Shown here: in pieces, positions 1-10,925 of the stretch
Layout: each line of letters starts with the position of its first letter
Numbering within the stretch: position 1 is the stretch's first letter
NCBI GenBank assembly: GCA_947561395.2
Contig: OX387184.1
Coordinates: 15,418,205-15,482,204, forward strand
Origin: Buxus sempervirens
Taxonomy: Eukaryota; Streptophyta; Magnoliopsida; Buxales; Buxaceae
Reading direction: 5' to 3'
DNA: 64,000 nt
Notes under the pieces: model-generated
What the model was told of the DNA's origin: nothing
Seen by the model: only the letters and a program-made list of their open reading frames with translations
Databases searched by the model: none
Translations under genes and position numbers: made by a program

Positions 1-160
1 ATCATGTGGCATGTGCAATATTGCTTGTAGATGATTGAAAAACTTAATATAATTAATTGTTTAGGACATCAAAAAGGCTTAAAATTTACTAAAAGGCATT
101 TTGTAGAAAGTAAAAAAATAGAAAAAACCAATTCATTGCTATAGAAAATGTATCATAATT

Positions 161-387
161 AACCCTAAAGGGTTGGTCTGATGGTCAATGCATGGGGCCG
201 GGAGGTATGCTCTCTCCGAGGTCTCATGTTCGAACCTTGTTAGGTTCAACCTCTTGGGGCCACCCCCGGGGCCTTTGGCCTGGTAATTACCTAGCGTGTG
301 TGGGACGGGGTACTTCACAGGCCCTCGGGGATTAGTTGGTAGTGCAAGCTGGTCGGACACCCTAAGTTACCAAAAAAAGAAAAAAAT
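161..387 (+). repeat. tRNA-derived SINE, full-length copy with TSD
   Basis: A 12-bp direct repeat, TGTATCATAATT, sits at 149-160 and 388-399. Inside it is a short element with a pol III box A-like stretch (TGGTCTGATGGTCAATGC), a box B-like GTTCGAACC-type motif near 230, and a 3' end reading AGTTACC followed by an A-rich tail. This is the plan of a tRNA-derived plant SINE. Related pieces occur at 433-602, 36096-36295 (reverse) and 39520-39581. Confidence 0.8.
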
Positions 388-432
388 TGTATCATAATTG
401 GGAATTGTAAGGTTGTTTGGGAAAACATAATT

Positions 433-602
433 ACCTGGTCTCATGTTTGAACTTGTTAGGTTCAACCTCTTGGGGCCACCCTTAGGGCCTTTGGCCTAGT
501 AATTACCTAGCCTGTGTGGGACGGGGTACTTCACAAGCCCTCGGGGATTAGTTGGTAGCACAAGCTGGTCGGACACCCCAAGTTACCAAAAAAAGAAAAA
601 AA
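433..602 (+). repeat. 5'-truncated second SINE copy in a tandem duplication
   Basis: This copy matches the 3' three quarters of the SINE at 161-387 with a handful of substitutions. It lacks the box A part. A 45-bp stretch at 388-432 is repeated exactly at 603-647, which is far longer than a SINE target duplication. The arrangement is therefore better read as a segmental tandem duplication of SINE plus flank than as a second insertion. Confidence 0.65.
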
Positions 603-647
603 TGTATCATAATTGGGAATTGTAAGGTTGTTTGGGAAAACATAATT

Positions 648-1650
648 CTCCTTTTAGCACATTTTCCGAGGGACCTCTTCTCATCATTAAATATATAATA
701 TATACATATGAAAGAACTTCTATTTGCAATACATAATTTTTAAATGTTTTTTTTTTGAATTACTTTCTTACTTTTCTATCAAAAGCAAGAGTATTTGGGC
801 CAGCCGAAGATCAACCAAAGCCCACAACCAAAAGGATGGGAACTAGATGGGCCCCAGAGGGGGATTTTGAAATCCAACCATCTATAGCCTCAATTGAGGC
901 CACGACCAACCCCATGAACCTAAATATGAAAGGGCAAAGCATGGATTTACCTGCTTGTTCACAACCTTATGTGGTCCTCTAAAAAATTAAAACATCATAG
1001 AAACAATATTATCTGTAGACACGTGTCAATTAGTACTCCAAATGACAGCAGATTTCTTGTTGAGTAGGTGCACAAAGGAACAAAATATCTTAGTGTGGAT
1101 AGCCGGTCCCAAACCTAACTTTGCTGGTCACAGTACAAAAGGTTAGGTTTATTTGTCAGATACATTGAACTAGATACGCAATGCGATTTGGAGAGCGTTT
1201 CACCTAGAGCTACTTAGTGGTGTCACGGTGAAACACACATATGGATGTCATTTCAAGAAGAGGCCCCACACATTCAAATTCCATCCCAACCGGTGGTTTC
1301 ATGGAACCACCGGAATTTGGCTGTAGAGGAAATGTTTTCTGCGACTTGTGAAGCTATAAATATTTTTAACGAATTCCACTAATTTTTCACTTGCACAGGC
1401 TAAGCTATTTCGTAACCTCTTAAGGATTCAAAATCCTCTAGTACGAATTGTTTTGATTCAGAAGCTGACGAATTTGGATTAATCACATGACCATACTCTT
1501 CAAAAATCACACATACCACAAGCATACCTGAACCATTATTGTTGTTCTAAAAAACAAACAATAAAGATCACAACGGAAGAAGAAACAGAAACACAGATTT
1601 CACGTGATTTGACCTTTAATGCCCACGTACACCGACAAAGATGGTAAGAA
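648..1650. other. Intergenic, no gene seen
   Basis: Low-complexity and unique sequence between the SINE pair and the MULE. The open frames here (for example 755-982) have no family I recognise and no splice context. Nothing else is supported. Confidence 0.5.
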
Positions 1651-1677
1651 GATTCCACCAGTTTACCAAAAAAAAAA
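1651..1677 (+). repeat. SINE-tail remnant that hosts the MULE insertion
   Basis: GATTCCACCAG at 1651-1661 recurs at 23111-23121. Between the two copies, outside the MULE, only TTTACC plus ten A remain on the left and ten A on the right. TTACC followed by A is the 3' end of the local SINE family. I read this as an extremely 5'-truncated SINE insertion with an 11-bp target duplication. The MULE then landed in its A tract and duplicated 9-10 A. Confidence 0.5.
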
Positions 1678-2893
1678 GGGAAAATTTCAAAAACATGCCA
1701 CTTTACAGCGATTATTACAAAAACATGCCATAAAGATGCAAAATTTCAAAAACATGCCACTTTTGAGAATTATTACCAGAAAGGGATCATTGCACGTTTG
1801 GGGAAATTTCAATGCCCAAAATGCCCTTGGATATAAGGGCATGTTTGCACGTGCCCCGCTCTCTCCCTCCTCTCCTCTCCTCGCCTCTCGCCCTCGTCCT
1901 GTGCGAGCGAAAAAACCCACCTTCGAAACCCTAAACCCGACGACGAACGCCGGCTAATCTTCTCAAAATCCGGCGAGCTAGGGTTCTTTCCGCGTTCTCT
2001 CCTCGTTCTCTCCTCTCCTCTCCTCTCGTCCTGTGCGGAATTTCAAAAAGTGAGAACCCTGCGAATCCCAACCCTAAACCCGAAGCCGACGACGAACGAC
2101 CGGCCAATCCCTTCTTCGCCGACGAGCTAGGGTTGTTGCCGGAGCAAGTTTGCTTCGTCTCCAAGCCCGACGAACCCCCACGAACCCCGACCATTCTCAT
2201 CTTCTTCTCCAGAAGGGCGAAACCCTCTCCTTCCCCCATTCCTCTCTTCGACGAAACCCTCTCGTTTCGTGCATTGTTTTCCTCTCCTCTCTGTTTGCAC
2301 ACATTGAGGAATTCGTCGTTGGAGAGCCACCGCGGTTGAAGTTTGTTGCCGTCGACGACCTGCTGTTCGTCGCCGTAGGGAGTGCTGCCGTTGGCGACCA
2401 GGTAGCTGCCGAGTGCCTCCTTTGAATTTTATTTTGCGAAATTGAATTTAAATTTGCGCATTTGCATATTTGCACATATTTAAATGGTAATCTTCTTGTA
2501 GAAATGTCTTAAATTTCAATGATTCTGTTGTTTGCCTTAGCGAAATGTGCCCTTTCGAATTTGAATATGAGTTATTTGCATGTTTTTCGAATATTGGCTG
2601 TATTAAATGTTTACACCATCGTTGTCCAACTATAGAAGCGAGCAAGCAGCTCCATTACACTGAAAAAAGTCCATGAATGATGTAGTGCTCTGAGTTGCGA
2701 ATGTGTTCTGAAGCCATTAAATTTTTTGCTTCCACTCTAGCAATGGCCTTGTATAACCATGCTTCTTTAGAAGTTCTTCCCAAATTCAATGAGTTTGTTG
2801 GCTCTACCGATGAGACTTCCAATACTTAACAGATTGTTATTGGAGGTTTTTGATCTCTTCTATTTTAAACTAAAAAGCAAACAGCACCAAACA
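1678..2893 (+). repeat. Left terminal inverted repeat of the MULE (1216 bp)
   Basis: It is the reverse complement of 21896-23100. By eye I find three substitutions and one 11-bp indel (a CTCCTCGTTCT duplication near 2005, present only here). The outer 110 bp holds three copies of AAAAACATGCC in one orientation, a likely transposase-binding cluster. The middle is CT-rich and leader-like. A plausible donor, CAG|GTAGCT near 2400, suggests that transcripts of the left arm start inside the TIR. Frames open in the TIR are mirrored in both arms and match no family, so I do not call genes here. Confidence 0.93.
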
Positions 2894-4804
2894 GATGTAG
2901 AGAGCTAGCTAGTGAGTAGTGACATAAATTTCAAACATTCACAAGTATGTTTTAGCTTACACAATTTGCATAGTATAAAAAGCAAATTAAATTTATCATT
3001 GTATTCGAACTGTAGGCATAAATCTTTGATTTTTATATTATTTGTCATTGAGTTATCCCAAGAAATGCCTTTTAGTACCTTCATCAATTCTCATATGTTT
3101 CTTGCAATGTCTTTTATTTCTGAAGGATTGCAATTCTGAATCACATTTTCAGCTAAACATTACAATGTCAAGAGATTGGTATTTTGTTGCCGAGTTGAAT
3201 TCCAGGGTTTCAATTAAGTATCCATCAATCCATCCTCTTAAGAATTCCCAATCAAATCCTAAGGCACCTACTTTTATTACCCAAAAAAAAAAGTTAAAAT
3301 AAATTTGGGAAATTCGATTGAGGAACTTATATAATCAAAATATGTGAAAAAATAAATTTAGAATATGGGTTTCTGCTATTTGGTAGGACTTCTATAAAGC
3401 CACCAATACATATAACCTATGCTTCGTGTCATGAAAGGGAAAACACTATCAAAGCAGTGCTATCAAATTTGTCTTCAACACGAATAAAACAAAATGAATA
3501 TTAAGAAAGCAGAGATGTAGAATGTTAACTTACTGGGTCAAACTCAAATGTATCCCTGGTGCACAGATTCATCTCAAGTACTAGCAACTTTTTAAAATCC
3601 TCAGAAACAGACAAGAAACAAGAAGGCCTAAAATTCAATTGTCTAAACAATTAGAAATATCAAGAAGAGATTCAATTGCCAAATGAAATAATGAAAATAA
3701 AATGAAAAAGCATCCAAGATAGAGGCGGGATCATAAAAATTAAAATGCAGCATAATGCACCTATCACCCATTATCCATGATGCTACTGATATGATCCAGA
3801 GGAGTTCAGTTTTGATCATTGCATATGTCTTGTGTTATTCGTACGGTGTGGTCTCAAGTTTTTTGTTTTTAACACTTTTCCTAGTATTTTGCCAAAGAAA
3901 AAGAAATTTGGAAAAGAGGCTGCTTTGTCCGCTTAGTAGATGTGTTTGTGGCTGCAACTTTGGACGAGCACATGGACAAGACGAGTCTTGCCAACTCATT
4001 TAACATTTGTAGAAATTGTCACACCGGGATTTCCACTGTGATGTATCTGGTCAGCCAAGCATCCTTGTAAAGAGATTCTGTTAATGTAGGAAAATGGTGT
4101 TTCAATTATTTTGTATTTTGTCATTGTTTTAGACTGGTGCCTCTGAAGGGTTGGGTTTATTGGTTATAGGGTGCTAAAGGCAATGTGAGGCCCTCTGAAA
4201 TTCTTTTCCCTCAAGGTCCAGTAGTTCTTTTATTGAAGCATGAAAATCCTTATTATTGGAAATTTAATCAACGTCATTAGTTTTGTTGAAACGCTACTTG
4301 CAGTCACCTAATATGCATTAAAAATAAGTTGTAACCCACTTTCTTGCAGTTATTTTATTGTTTGTGGATTAAGTTTTGTTTACCATTGATTTTTTGAGAG
4401 AAACATTCCGCATTTCATCTGCTTAAGCCATTAAAATGTAATAGGTGTTGGTGATCCAGTTTAAATGCAGTATGTTGCATTTAATTGGTCTCTTTTTCTC
4501 TTGTTTCTATTTCTGGTAGTTGTTTTGAAGTGAAAACCTCCTACTAGGGAAATAGAATTATAATTTAACTCTACAACCTCTATTTTTTATTTACAATTTT
4601 TTTAAGTCTAAAGTCTTCCCCAACATCTGTCTTCAATTAATTTGAGGGGATTTGAGGGAAATTGACTGACATACCTGATCTGCCTATGTATTCTTGTCTT
4701 GTGAGTCATATTTATTTTAGTATGTTGTAATATTTCAAAATATATTTTTTCCATTATATTTGAATATGAAGAATTTAATATTTCAATTCGCTGGACAGTG
4801 CACA
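2894..4804 (+). other. Transposase leader/intron region, no coding seen
   Basis: AT-rich sequence between the TIR and the transposase start, with no recognisable protein. An acceptor-like CAG lies just before the chosen ATG (4798). A leader intron running from the TIR donor near 2400 to there is plausible but unproven. Confidence 0.4.
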
Positions 4805-7094
4805 ATGTCAGATGAGATTCTATTCTGTTTTTGTCACATTGGAGGACAAGTAATCACCAAGGAAGATGGGTCAATGGGGTATAGTGGGGGAAGTAGTAAG
4901 GGTGTCGATCTAAATAGCAACATGAATTATACTGAGGTCGTTGAAGCTGTATGTCGGTTATTGAATATATCCCCGGTGAGTGTAAGTATGAAGTACTCGG
5001 TGAAGTTTGACAAGAGCGTTCTACTGGCACTCTCTGATCAAGATGCGTTATCGTACCTATTTCGCTACAACGAGGGTTGGGCCAACATTTATGTCTATAA
5101 TGATGAAGGATCATCACAAGAAAGAGACACTTGTCGGAGGTAATATTCATTAACCGTACATGGGATTATGTTTCCTCCATATTACATGTAATGATAGTCA
5201 TATATTGTGTAATTTCAGGACGAGTGTACCTTTAAGTGGTCACTCTGTACTTCCGTGCAATGACGATGAAGTAGAGGATCGGGAGACTCCGCTTCTTGAA
5301 AGTTGCACTGAAGTCAGCAGAGGTCCCCTTGTATCTAGCCTGTGGCAGGATGCAATTACTGAGGTCGACCAGATATTTAAGAGCCCTAAGGAGTTTAGAG
5401 AAGCAGTGTACAAGCATGCTATTGCCAATAGGTTTGAATATGTGATGAAAAAAAATTCTCCAGCATACATTAGTGTCCGTTGTGCAGGCACGGATTGTCC
5501 TTGGAAGGTAACGGCAAGACGTGTGAGGGATACGAGTTTTATGAGGGTGATGAAGTTTGTGAAGGAGCATAGCCACTCAGCCCAAGAGCAATTGTCTATG
5601 AAACCGGTTGTGAGAACGAAGTTCCTTTCTGGTGTGATTGAGAGGACAATTAGGAACACTCCAAGCTACTTGCCACGACAAATTGGCAAAGACTTTTATC
5701 ATGATCATGCAATGCCATTGACATATCAGCAATGTTGGAGGAGCAAGGAAAAGGCGAAACAGAGGATAGATGGTAATGTGGAGGAGTCTTATAAGTTCAT
5801 CCCATGGATGTGTGAACGGCTGCAAGAGAGTAATCCTGGCACAGTGGCAAGTTGGGCAGCAAGTGAAGATGGAAAATTTAAGCAATTGTTTATTGCTTAT
5901 GGATGTTCCTTGAGGGGATTTGCGATCGGTTGCAGACCACTGTTGTTCATTGATGGAAGTCATCTCAGTGGGCCATACCAGGGCACGTTGCTTTCTGCTA
6001 CAGCCCTCGATGCTGATGACGGCATGTTTCCAGTTGCCTTTGCAATTGTTAGTGCTGAGAATAATGAGGATTGGATGTGGTTTCTACAACTTCTTAAGTC
6101 ATCCATAGCCTTCAGAGAGGATTTAGTCATTGTAAGTGACAGGAATCAAAGCATTATAACTGCAGTAAGTGCTACCTTTGGCGCTAGGAGCCACTCTCAT
6201 TGTCTTCGACATCTGAAGGAAAACTTTAGTAAATTCGTTGGATCCTTTCATTTGAGGGAGGGAAAGAAATTTGCCTTACGGTTACTTGATGATATTGCTT
6301 ACGCAAGGCTCCCTCGGGACTACGATAAGGCATTGGCTGCCATGCATGAATATGCACCTGACTTAGCTGATTGGGTGAGGAGGAATGGGCCCGAACATTG
6401 GGCCAATTCATTGTTCCCTATGAAACGGTGGGATAAGCTGAATTCAAATTTAGCGGAATCATTCAATGCTTGGATGGTAGAAGAAAGGAAATTGCCTGTA
6501 ATGCGGTTTATTGATGCACATCGAGTGAAGCTTACAGAGCTATTGATGAGGAAGCGGAGGTGTATTGACACGTGGGTGTCCAATGTTGGTGGTCGAATTG
6601 ATGCCAAGATTCAGGAGAATCTCACTAGGGCATTGGGGCTGAGTGTCATTCAATGTGGGCAACATGAATATGAAGTTAGAGGTGATGAGATATATATCAT
6701 GGTGCATTTAATCCGTCGTGAGTGTACGTGCAAACAGTGGCAGATGGTGGGCATTCCTTGTGCACACGCATGTGCCGTCTTGAACTTGGTAAGGCTCAAT
6801 GTATATGACTTTGTCGACCTATGCTACCACAAGGCAACGCAAGGGTTGATATACGACGAATTGATGCATGCTGTGCCAACACATGACTTCCCCATGGTTG
6901 AGGACATCGACGTGGTTTCCATAGAAGATTCAAGTGAAACCCCATCTATCTCGTTCCCACCAAAGACAGCAAGACGTCCAGGGCGCCCTAAGCAGAAGCG
7001 CATTGAATCACAATTCCAAGACAAGCGACAGGTTCATTGTTCCAGATGCAAGGGTGTTGGACACAACCGAGCAAGTTGCAGAGCTTCAATATAG
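4805..7094 (+). CDS. MuDR-type transposase, full length
   Basis: This is the transposase that should recognise the TIRs and move the element. Two exons, 4805-5139 and 5219-7094, join in frame across a GT-AG intron to give 736 aa. Order of parts: a PB1-like N-terminal domain typical of plant MULEs (about 1-105); a MuDR DNA-binding domain with a CX4C...HXH zinc site (about 170-245); the MULE DDE catalytic domain with FIDGSH (D357), VSDRN (D419), the CLRH motif (C440) and a candidate acidic residue in LAESF (E525); a SWIM finger CTCKQW...CAHAC (from C614); an AT-hook-like RRPGRPKQKR; and a C-terminal CCHC knuckle (from C719). I start at MSDEIL because an acceptor-like CAG precedes it. An upstream in-frame ATG at 4760 would add 15 residues. 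No stop or frameshift is present, so it is a good candidate for an active enzyme. Confidence 0.93.
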
Positions 7095-7556
7095 AGACTG
7101 GCATGGTATAATGTGCAGGTTGTTGTAGTCCATCTTACATCTATTCATGCATCTAAGTTCTTGCTGTAGCCTGTAATTATCTTTGACTTACCGACGTCTA
7201 ATTTGCAGGTTGGCGTGATGTGTTTTGCTGGGTGTCGTGAAATGTGGCAACAATTGATCAACAACCCCACGAAACCTTATTTTTATTACTGTTTTATGAA
7301 GAACTGGTTTGCCACTTAGTCGTGGGTGCCGTAACATTGTGAAACATGTTGGTTGTGAAACATATTTTACTACCAACATTGGTGGTTTATTAGTTGCATT
7401 GTGAAACATGTTTTTGTGTTTATTATGACTTTGGGTAGTTGTAATGTTGCCTTACTTTGACTGTTTGTGTTTGTAATCTTACCTGGTATGTAATTACTAC
7501 TAACCTTCCTTGGTTTTAGTATATGTGCGTTATATTATTTTAGTTGCAGCTCAATA

Positions 7557-9450
7557 ATGGGTAAGAAGAAGAAGGATGTCGCGTCGGGTAGTTCTTCTAG
7601 TGGCCCATCGCGTCCTGTGAATGCCTTCCTCATATTCAGGTGATGAAGTATAAACAATTAAAGCATTGTTGTTTTACTGTCCAAATCCGAACTAAGTGGA
7701 TTTCTAATGTTATACTTACTTCTTACAGAAATGAGTACCTTGAAACAATTCGGAAGAGTAGGTCTTCCATAAATGTCACGACGGTGAGTTGGTTAAAGTG
7801 CTATATATTAGTTGATAATGTTTACAGTGTCAATTGTAATAAATACAGTTGCATTACTATTTTGTAGATCACGCAGGAGGCGCAAGGCCTATGGAAAGCG
7901 ATGGATGCTGGTGCGAAGCAGAAGTATAAAGATTTATACAATCAACGAATGACAGAGTGGTTGGAAGCGGCCCCGACTCCAACAGGAAAAATAAGAGGAA
8001 AGGTATAACTTCATTTCTTGAACATTATGAATGTTTTGTATGTAGTTGCGTTATACTAACACATGTTTATGTAAGTGTAGGCGTCTCTGGGAACAAGATG
8101 CTCCCCAAAGCGATTTGTGCATTTCGTGACTTTGCTTGACGAGGACCAGCGACGTGTAGTTGTTGAGATAGGATTTGGTTCTCTTCTCCAGATGCGCTGC
8201 ACATCCCTATGTGTGAAGCTTTGCGCCTGGTTAGTAGACCACATCGATGTACATAGTCGTAGTTTGAGGATTGGATCCTCGGTTGTCCCCATTACCCCCG
8301 CCGCTGTAAGTACCATCTTGGGCCTTAGGAGCGAAGGGCCCAAGGTTGTCATAGATGGTCCCATTGAGCAGCTTGCCCAGCTTCGGGCAAGCTTTACTTT
8401 TGATAGGCATGGCATAGCACTAAACGATATAGAGTCCAGATTGGCCACTCTAGGTTCCGGCCATGCCTTTCAACAGGCATTTGTACTATTTCTTGTGGGA
8501 TGTTTGTTATGCCCGGGTTCGAACCCACACGTGAAGCTTCATTTTCTGCATGCCGTAGCTAATATTAGTAGGGTTGGGCAGTACAATTGGGCTGCTTTTG
8601 TACTTGATGTTCTGTTTGATGAAATTGTGAAATATCGGGAGAAAAAAAAAACCAACATTGGTGGATGCCTCCTATTTTTACAGGTAATTTCGTCTCTGAT
8701 TTGTTTTTGGTTGTATTAGTTCAAGATGACAAGTATATGCTGAATACACCATGACTTCCCAAATTTTATTAATGTTTCAGCTTTTCTACTATGAAGTTGT
8801 ACGTGTTGGTGATATTGAATCAAGTCGTCCAACGCCACGTCTGGGGTGGTGGGACGACGATCGTGTGAAGTCACGGGAGAAGGCTGAGAAATCAGCAGGC
8901 GGGTATGGCAATGGGGAGGTAAAACATCATTTTCTATGCCCCTTCATATTCTACATGGTCTATTGTGGATGGACTATTAATATAGTGTAGTCGATGCAGG
9001 TGGTGGCACTGACGGTGCGTGCTGAGGAAGGAGTTGGAGATGTTGATGAAGGACCTATTCCAGGGATTGATCCGGTAAGACTTGTCACCCCCTACGTTGG
9101 TCGTCGGTGTTGTTGACATGTTTTAGAATGTTCTAAATTATGAATACTTTGTTGTTAGGCATCCCAACAAGCGTTGGATGGCATGCGTGCATCGTTGCGC
9201 ATGATGCAGGACGAGTATAAGATGGCTATCGCTTATGCATCCCAAATGGGTAGGCAAGATGGTATGTTCCGCACTAGATCTGGTTTCGAGAACCAAGTCT
9301 TGTAGATACGAGATTGTAGTAGAATTGTATAAATACTTAACATGTGCTTACTGTTCTTGTCATTCAAAATTGGTTTCGTTTCGTCTTTGTTCTTGATAGT
9401 TACTTAAGTTTGGGTTTGTGTCTGTGAATGCAGGTCCATCTGCAAACTGA
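7557..9450 (+). CDS. HMG-box protein fused to a plant mobile domain-like region
   Basis: Eight exons with GT-AG junctions stay in frame: 7557-7639, 7729-7783, 7868-8002, 8081-8683, 8781-8918, 9000-9074, 9159-9261 and 9434-9450, giving 402 aa. If the last intron is retained, the frame stops at 9305 (411 aa). After a lysine- and serine-rich start, residues about 17-80 read as an HMG-box: RPVNAFLIFRNEY, then aromatic and charged positions ending in GLWKAMDAGAKQKYKDLY. HMG-boxes bind and bend DNA. Residues about 100-310 resemble the plant mobile domain/DUF1985-type region often encoded in plant MULEs (GFGSLLQM, ITPAAVSTILGL, IGGCLLFLQLFYYE). The C-terminus is acidic, then helical. It follows the transposase by 462 bp on the same strand. 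A role in transposition is inference. The intact frame over eight exons argues against decay. Confidence 0.85.
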
Positions 9451-9938
9451 GGAAGAAGACTGGCTTCGTGAAATCTCCATCAAGTTATCATTTGGGAGTA
9501 AAGGCTGCAGGTAGCATGGTGCTCCCAAGTGAATGTTTCGTATACTATTATATTTTTGTTTTTTTCCCCCCTTCCTACGTCATAATACCAATGAGCAAGT
9601 TTTTTTTGACATTTGTAATTCTTTCTTTAAGTACTTGAGATGTCTTGCACATTAAAACTGAGATTCCTTTTCATGAGATATTGTATATGTATTGTGATGG
9701 GCGCTCTTTTAATTTATGGGTTCACACTTCACAGAAGGAAACTAAGAAGGCCACAGCTGTTACATGGATGGAATTATCGATGATATTTAATATATTTATC
9801 CACCACCTTGAAATTGAATAAAGAGGTCCATGATGCTTCCTTTTATCTTGTTGTCCTTTTCCAAAAAAGGTATTGAACACCAATTGGGGAAACCTAAATT
9901 CAGTGTGTGTTTGTTCCCTCTGCAAGGACTAATTACAG

Positions 9939-10027
9939 ATAATGTTAGGTTCTTGTTCCCAGCCTTCGGAGGCTTATTATTTGGATATGATATTGGTGCT
10001 ACCTCCGGGGCTACTATCTCTTTGCAG
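9939..10027 (+). pseudogene. Captured exon of a D-xylose-proton symporter-like gene
   Basis: One exon, with an acceptor (TTACAG) and a donor (CAG|GTACTG), encodes the first membrane helix of a sugar transporter: LFPAFGGLLFGYDIGATSGA, then TISLQ. This is close to plastidic D-xylose-proton symporter-like proteins as I know them. The following exon of that gene is absent. A bZIP exon comes next instead. It is a gene fragment carried by the MULE, not a transporter gene. Confidence 0.8.
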
Positions 10028-10102
10028 GTACTGGTACATGAGATCCTTCAATGGAGTCCTTTCATTCACCTTTTGTTGAATCACCCAATTATTTGTTTAC
10101 AG

Positions 10103-10925
10103 GATGAAAGGGAGCTTAAGAGGCAAAGAAGAAAGCAGTCTAACAGGGAATCAGCACGACGTTCGAGGCTTAGAAAGCAGGTTAGAGATGTTTTTGGATT
10201 TTTACTTACTCATAGACAAGAAGATTAATAACTTATATTAGTTGTTCTCTGGTAGCATCTATGCTGATTCCATGAATGCCCTCAATTGCAATATGCCAAT
10301 TAGTCATGTGTTTTATGTAATATGAGGGCACTTATGTAAGTTGACACACTTTCTCACCTACTTGATCTGTCCATATGCAATCTAGCAAATGCATGGAAAA
10401 TTTATATAGTTACCTATGTAATCGATTTAATTACCTGCTACCACACCCCCCAACCCCCCCGCGCCCACGTGCAACATCCTCTTTCGGTCCTTCTATTAGT
10501 ATTGATCACTCAAATGTCATTAGGCTGAGTGTGAGGAACTTGCTCGTCGAGTGGAAACACTAAAAGAGGAGAACACTTCCCTCAGAGATGAACTGGGGCG
10601 TATAAAAGAGGAATGTGAGAAATTGGCATCAGAGAACACCTCTTTAACTGTAAGTTTTGCATATGGTTCTGATATATTAGTTTTTTCCCCCAAGCATGAT
10701 ACTGATTCCATATAGGGCTACTGTCTTAATATTCCATATTTTTCTGATGTCTGATCTTTCATATTTTGCTACTCTTTTGGTGGATTTATTTGTAACTTGA
10801 TGCTTTCTATCATACATATGTAAGAGAAGCTTCAGAAGTATCAAGGACAGAACTCAGTAGAAGATGAGAGTAATGGTCACCCAGATGCTGATCCCCAAAC
10901 AACAGCTAACATAGATGCAATCTAA
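10103..10925 (+). pseudogene. Captured 3' half of a GBF-type bZIP gene
   Basis: Three exons, 10103-10180, 10524-10649 and 10827-10925, join in frame and end in a stop. They encode the basic region (RKQSNRESARRSRLRKQ), a leucine zipper with heptads L-L-L-I-L-L, and a polar tail ending ANIDAI. This matches G-box-binding-factor bZIPs. The proline-rich N-terminal half is missing. Upstream is the symporter exon in a compatible phase, so a spliced chimera is possible. Introns are kept, so capture was at the DNA level. Confidence 0.8.

Noticed and set aside
161-240. A tRNA gene
   Set aside because: Box A- and box B-like words are present but no cloverleaf can be drawn, and the unit ends in a SINE-type A-rich tail with a target duplication.
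1687-2645. Coding frames in the TIR on either strand
   Set aside because: They recur unchanged in the opposite arm because the arms are inverted copies, overlap one another heavily and match no family.
8081-8683. Aminotransferase enzyme
   Set aside because: Mobile-domain proteins are often labelled 'aminotransferase-like', but no cofactor lysine or fold motif is visible here.
9830-10228. A 132-aa gene combining transporter and bZIP words
   Set aside because: The frame simply reads through two exons and the intron between them; conserved residues stop at the splice sites.
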